Positions 62,340 to 64,000 of a stretch of 64,000 nt of DNA are shown piece by piece. The stretch comes from an uncultured Muribaculum sp. (GTDB lineage Bacteria; Bacteroidota; Bacteroidia; Bacteroidales; Muribaculaceae): contig CAJTSJ010000015.1 of the NCBI GenBank assembly GCA_910578785.1, positions 1 through 64,000 on the forward strand, read 5' to 3'. Below the pieces are notes generated by a model. The model was not told where the DNA came from, made no database searches, and saw only the letters and a list, made by a program, of their open reading frames with translations. Made by a program: the position numbers and the translations under genes. Numbering within the stretch: the stretch's first letter is position 1; every line of letters starts with the position of its first letter.

Positions 62340-63013
62340 GACTTAAAAAGCTTTTTAACGATAAGCCACAAAAGCAGTACCAGTCCGGATGCTGAGACGA
62401 AAGCAAGAATCGTCAGAGGGGTGACCCATTTCCAACTCTTGTAGTAGAATGCTTCAAGGTTCGATAAGTCAGATACTATCATTGGGTTAGATTCTTTTGC
62501 ATTGTCATAAGACGTGAACTGAGTAAGCCCTTCTGTCTTTGTGTCCAGTATGAAATAGTATTCACTCCCGGGAGCTTCGTTTACATCATACCTTTCTCCA
62601 TATGCCAAATCTTCAACTATCTTGATTTTGGTGATCCATTCAACAATTGAAACACCATCTTTTTTGATAGTTCCCATAAAATAATTTTGGTCGAAGTCAT
62701 CGGCAATAGTTTCTATTTCATATCCGTTTGGCAGGTTGGTGTGATAATATCCGTCCATGCCACAACCTGTGCCGAAAGCAGATGAACAGGTAAAGCCTCC
62801 TGTCAAACATATTAAATAGAAAGTGAAGATAAAAACGAAAGGAGAGAGGAATGCCGATATGGTATTCAGTTTCCTGTTTTTATTGCTCCGCCAGCAAACT
62901 ACTATGCTGAGAGGCAATGCTATCGCCACAGCCAGTAATACGCATATGATCAATTGTATTATTACACCGAGTAAAATCATTATGATGACATTTTCATTAT
63001 TCAATCCATTCAC
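62336..63013 (-). CDS. Unknown membrane protein with extracytoplasmic domain
   Basis: 225 residues. Two membrane segments at the N terminus (about 10-35 and 50-72), then a soluble region of about 115 residues with paired Cys (GGFTCSSAFGTGCG), and one C-terminal segment (VTPLTILAFVSASGLVLLLWLIV). The middle domain probably faces the periplasm. A later ATG at 62980 would remove the 17-base overlap with the upstream gene. Confidence 0.62.
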   Translation of the reverse strand: MNGLNNENVIIMILLGVIIQLIICVLLAVAIALPLSIVVCWRSNKNRKLNTISAFLSPFVFIFTFYLICLTGGFTCSSAFGTGCGMDGYYHTNLPNGYEIETIADDFDQNYFMGTIKKDGVSIVEWITKIKIVEDLAYGERYDVNEAPGSEYYFILDTKTEGLTQFTSYDNAKESNPMIVSDLSNLEAFYYKSWKWVTPLTILAFVSASGLVLLLWLIVKKLFKS

Positions 63014-63731
63014 CAGCAGGCTCTTCCCGCTTCACAAAGTTGTCATTTTGCTTTATATACCAAGTTTCTTCACCGGAACACCAACTTGTCCTTGTTTTGA
63101 CAGCAATGAGATTGTTGGCATAACAAATGGTTGTAATCAGCGGAAAAGATGTGAACCACCAATATCCACCACAGTGACCGTAATCAACCGGGATATATTT
63201 CTTTAATATCTTTAGATTTCCTTTGTTTATTTTCTCTATCTTATCGTCTTTTTTCAGACCACCAACAAAGGTGGACAAGGCTTGATATATATTTGAAGTC
63301 AAATATAGGCCACGATATGGTAATTGCGGAATGATACTGTCGATCCTATATTCATCACTTTTCAATTCTGAGTAATGATAGGAGAATCCGTAGCGAGGAC
63401 TAAAAACAGTTGTGTCAACATCCAGATAATGTCTTTCAACGTCGATGTATTGTGGTAATACATAATACTTTGGCGAAGTATAATCTTTTCCGGGCATACA
63501 GGTTCTTCCTTCAAGTTGCATTGGCAGATAATTATAAGCCACAACCATGTCTATCAGGCTGTCATTTCTTGTCCATGTTGATACTACACTATCAGAATAC
63601 GCTTCCCAATCCGAAAAAAACTCATTAAGGTTCTTCTTGGTCAGTTTCGGATATTTTGATATAAAGGATTGCCCGTTGCATACGAGAGTTGATACGGTGA
63701 GCATTATTGTTATAAATATCTTGTTTCTCAT
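62997..63731 (-). CDS. Unknown secreted protein
   Basis: 244 residues with a signal peptide (MRNKIFITIMLTVSTLVCNGQ). No membrane segment follows. It has many aromatic residues (for example HCGGYWWFTSFPL), typical of a beta-rich secreted protein. No family is recognised. It overlaps the gene upstream by 4 bases. An effector or immunity role in competition is a guess from the shape of the operon. Confidence 0.62.
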   Translation of the reverse strand: MRNKIFITIMLTVSTLVCNGQSFISKYPKLTKKNLNEFFSDWEAYSDSVVSTWTRNDSLIDMVVAYNYLPMQLEGRTCMPGKDYTSPKYYVLPQYIDVERHYLDVDTTVFSPRYGFSYHYSELKSDEYRIDSIIPQLPYRGLYLTSNIYQALSTFVGGLKKDDKIEKINKGNLKILKKYIPVDYGHCGGYWWFTSFPLITTICYANNLIAVKTRTSWCSGEETWYIKQNDNFVKREEPAGEWIE

Positions 63732-63991
63732 CGCTTGCCTCCTTTCAGTTGTCGGACGAATTGTTGAACTTGAACCGGCGACATATGGGGGATTGAGTCA
63801 TTGGGATACACTCTGTCCTCTTTGGAATCTTTGCATCGGATTATCACGCTGTCAGGCGATATGTTGCTGTCTCCGGTTGGGAAAAATATCTCTGTCGAAG
63901 GATACCAGTAATCATCCACTTCGTAATATGAAATATCTGATGAGGCTGTATAAACGACTCTTGAAAAGTCATCAGGCATGACAAAATCCAT
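63728..63991 (-). CDS. Unknown protein, probably truncated by the window edge
   Basis: The visible 87 residues (from MDFVMPDDFSRVVYTA) hold no signal peptide and no membrane segment. The frame stays open to the window end (I-D-N precede the Met), so the true start may lie beyond it. It overlaps the next gene by four bases, so it belongs to the same operon. Confidence 0.5.
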   Translation of the reverse strand: MDFVMPDDFSRVVYTASSDISYYEVDDYWYPSTEIFFPTGDSNISPDSVIIRCKDSKEDRVYPNDSIPHMSPVQVQQFVRQLKGGKR

Positions 63992-64000
63992 ATTATCAAT

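Overview
The window reads as chromosomal DNA of a gut-type Bacteroidales, most likely Muribaculaceae or a close relative. This is inferred from roughly 50% GC, a complete porT-porP-gldK-gldL-gldM-gldN type IX secretion (T9SS) locus, and the Bacteroidetes promoter grammar (TTTG, 19-21 nt, TAnnTTTG) that recurs in front of many genes. No intact insertion sequence, prophage or CRISPR array is visible. One tRNA (Arg, CCT) is present.

Layout. 0.1-3 kb: GntR/ABC exporter unit and a TraB/GumN-like protein. 3-5.6 kb: bcp peroxiredoxin, a GH43-type lipoprotein, tRNA-Arg, recO. 5.7-8.1 kb: a secreted GH2 glycosidase. 8.2-9 kb: a HEPN/MNT toxin-antitoxin pair. 9.1-13.1 kb: purB, then a divergent thioesterase / HAD phosphatase / histidine kinase operon. 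13.1-14 kb: a small lipoprotein and a probable unannotated small RNA. 14.1-20.4 kb: the branched-chain amino-acid operon ilvD-ilvB-ilvN-(acyl-ACP thioesterase)-ilvC, preceded by a 19-codon Ile/Val/Leu-rich leader peptide. 20.5-26.5 kb: an inositol-lipid type cluster (myo-inositol-phosphate synthase, HAD phosphatase, CDP-alcohol phosphotransferase, ATP-grasp protein, nucleotidyltransferase, pdxA). 26.8-36.6 kb: housekeeping genes (asd, carbonic anhydrase, argB, prfB with a programmed +1 frameshift, acyl-CoA ligase, panB, an ECF-type sigma factor, mrp, trmB). 36.6-38.5 kb: a leucine-rich-repeat protein with a T9SS-like C-terminal tail and an S24-type repressor. 38.6-47 kb: a DUF3943 protein and the T9SS core. 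47-54.6 kb: two outer-membrane barrels, a CPHC thioredoxin, secG, a TPR-like protein, lptE, a sigma-54 activator, a PlsC-type acyltransferase and a K+/H+ antiporter. 54.7-61.6 kb: an envelope-glycan operon (DUF4254, GT9, ruvB, flippase, DUF389, GT4). 61.6-64 kb: a tightly overlapping, lower-GC operon of unrecognised membrane and secreted proteins, running off the window edge.

How the parts fit. The envelope theme is strong: T9SS core, a likely T9SS cargo, LptE, glycosyltransferases, a flippase, acyltransferases and inositol-lipid head-group synthesis. The most interesting points are the ilv attenuator leader, the six-gene inositol cluster with its unexplained ATP-grasp and nucleotidyltransferase members, a promoter-plus-terminator small RNA at about 13.87-13.98 kb, a structured 5' UTR at panB, and the unknown terminal operon. 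All functions are assigned by reading motifs; no database search was run.
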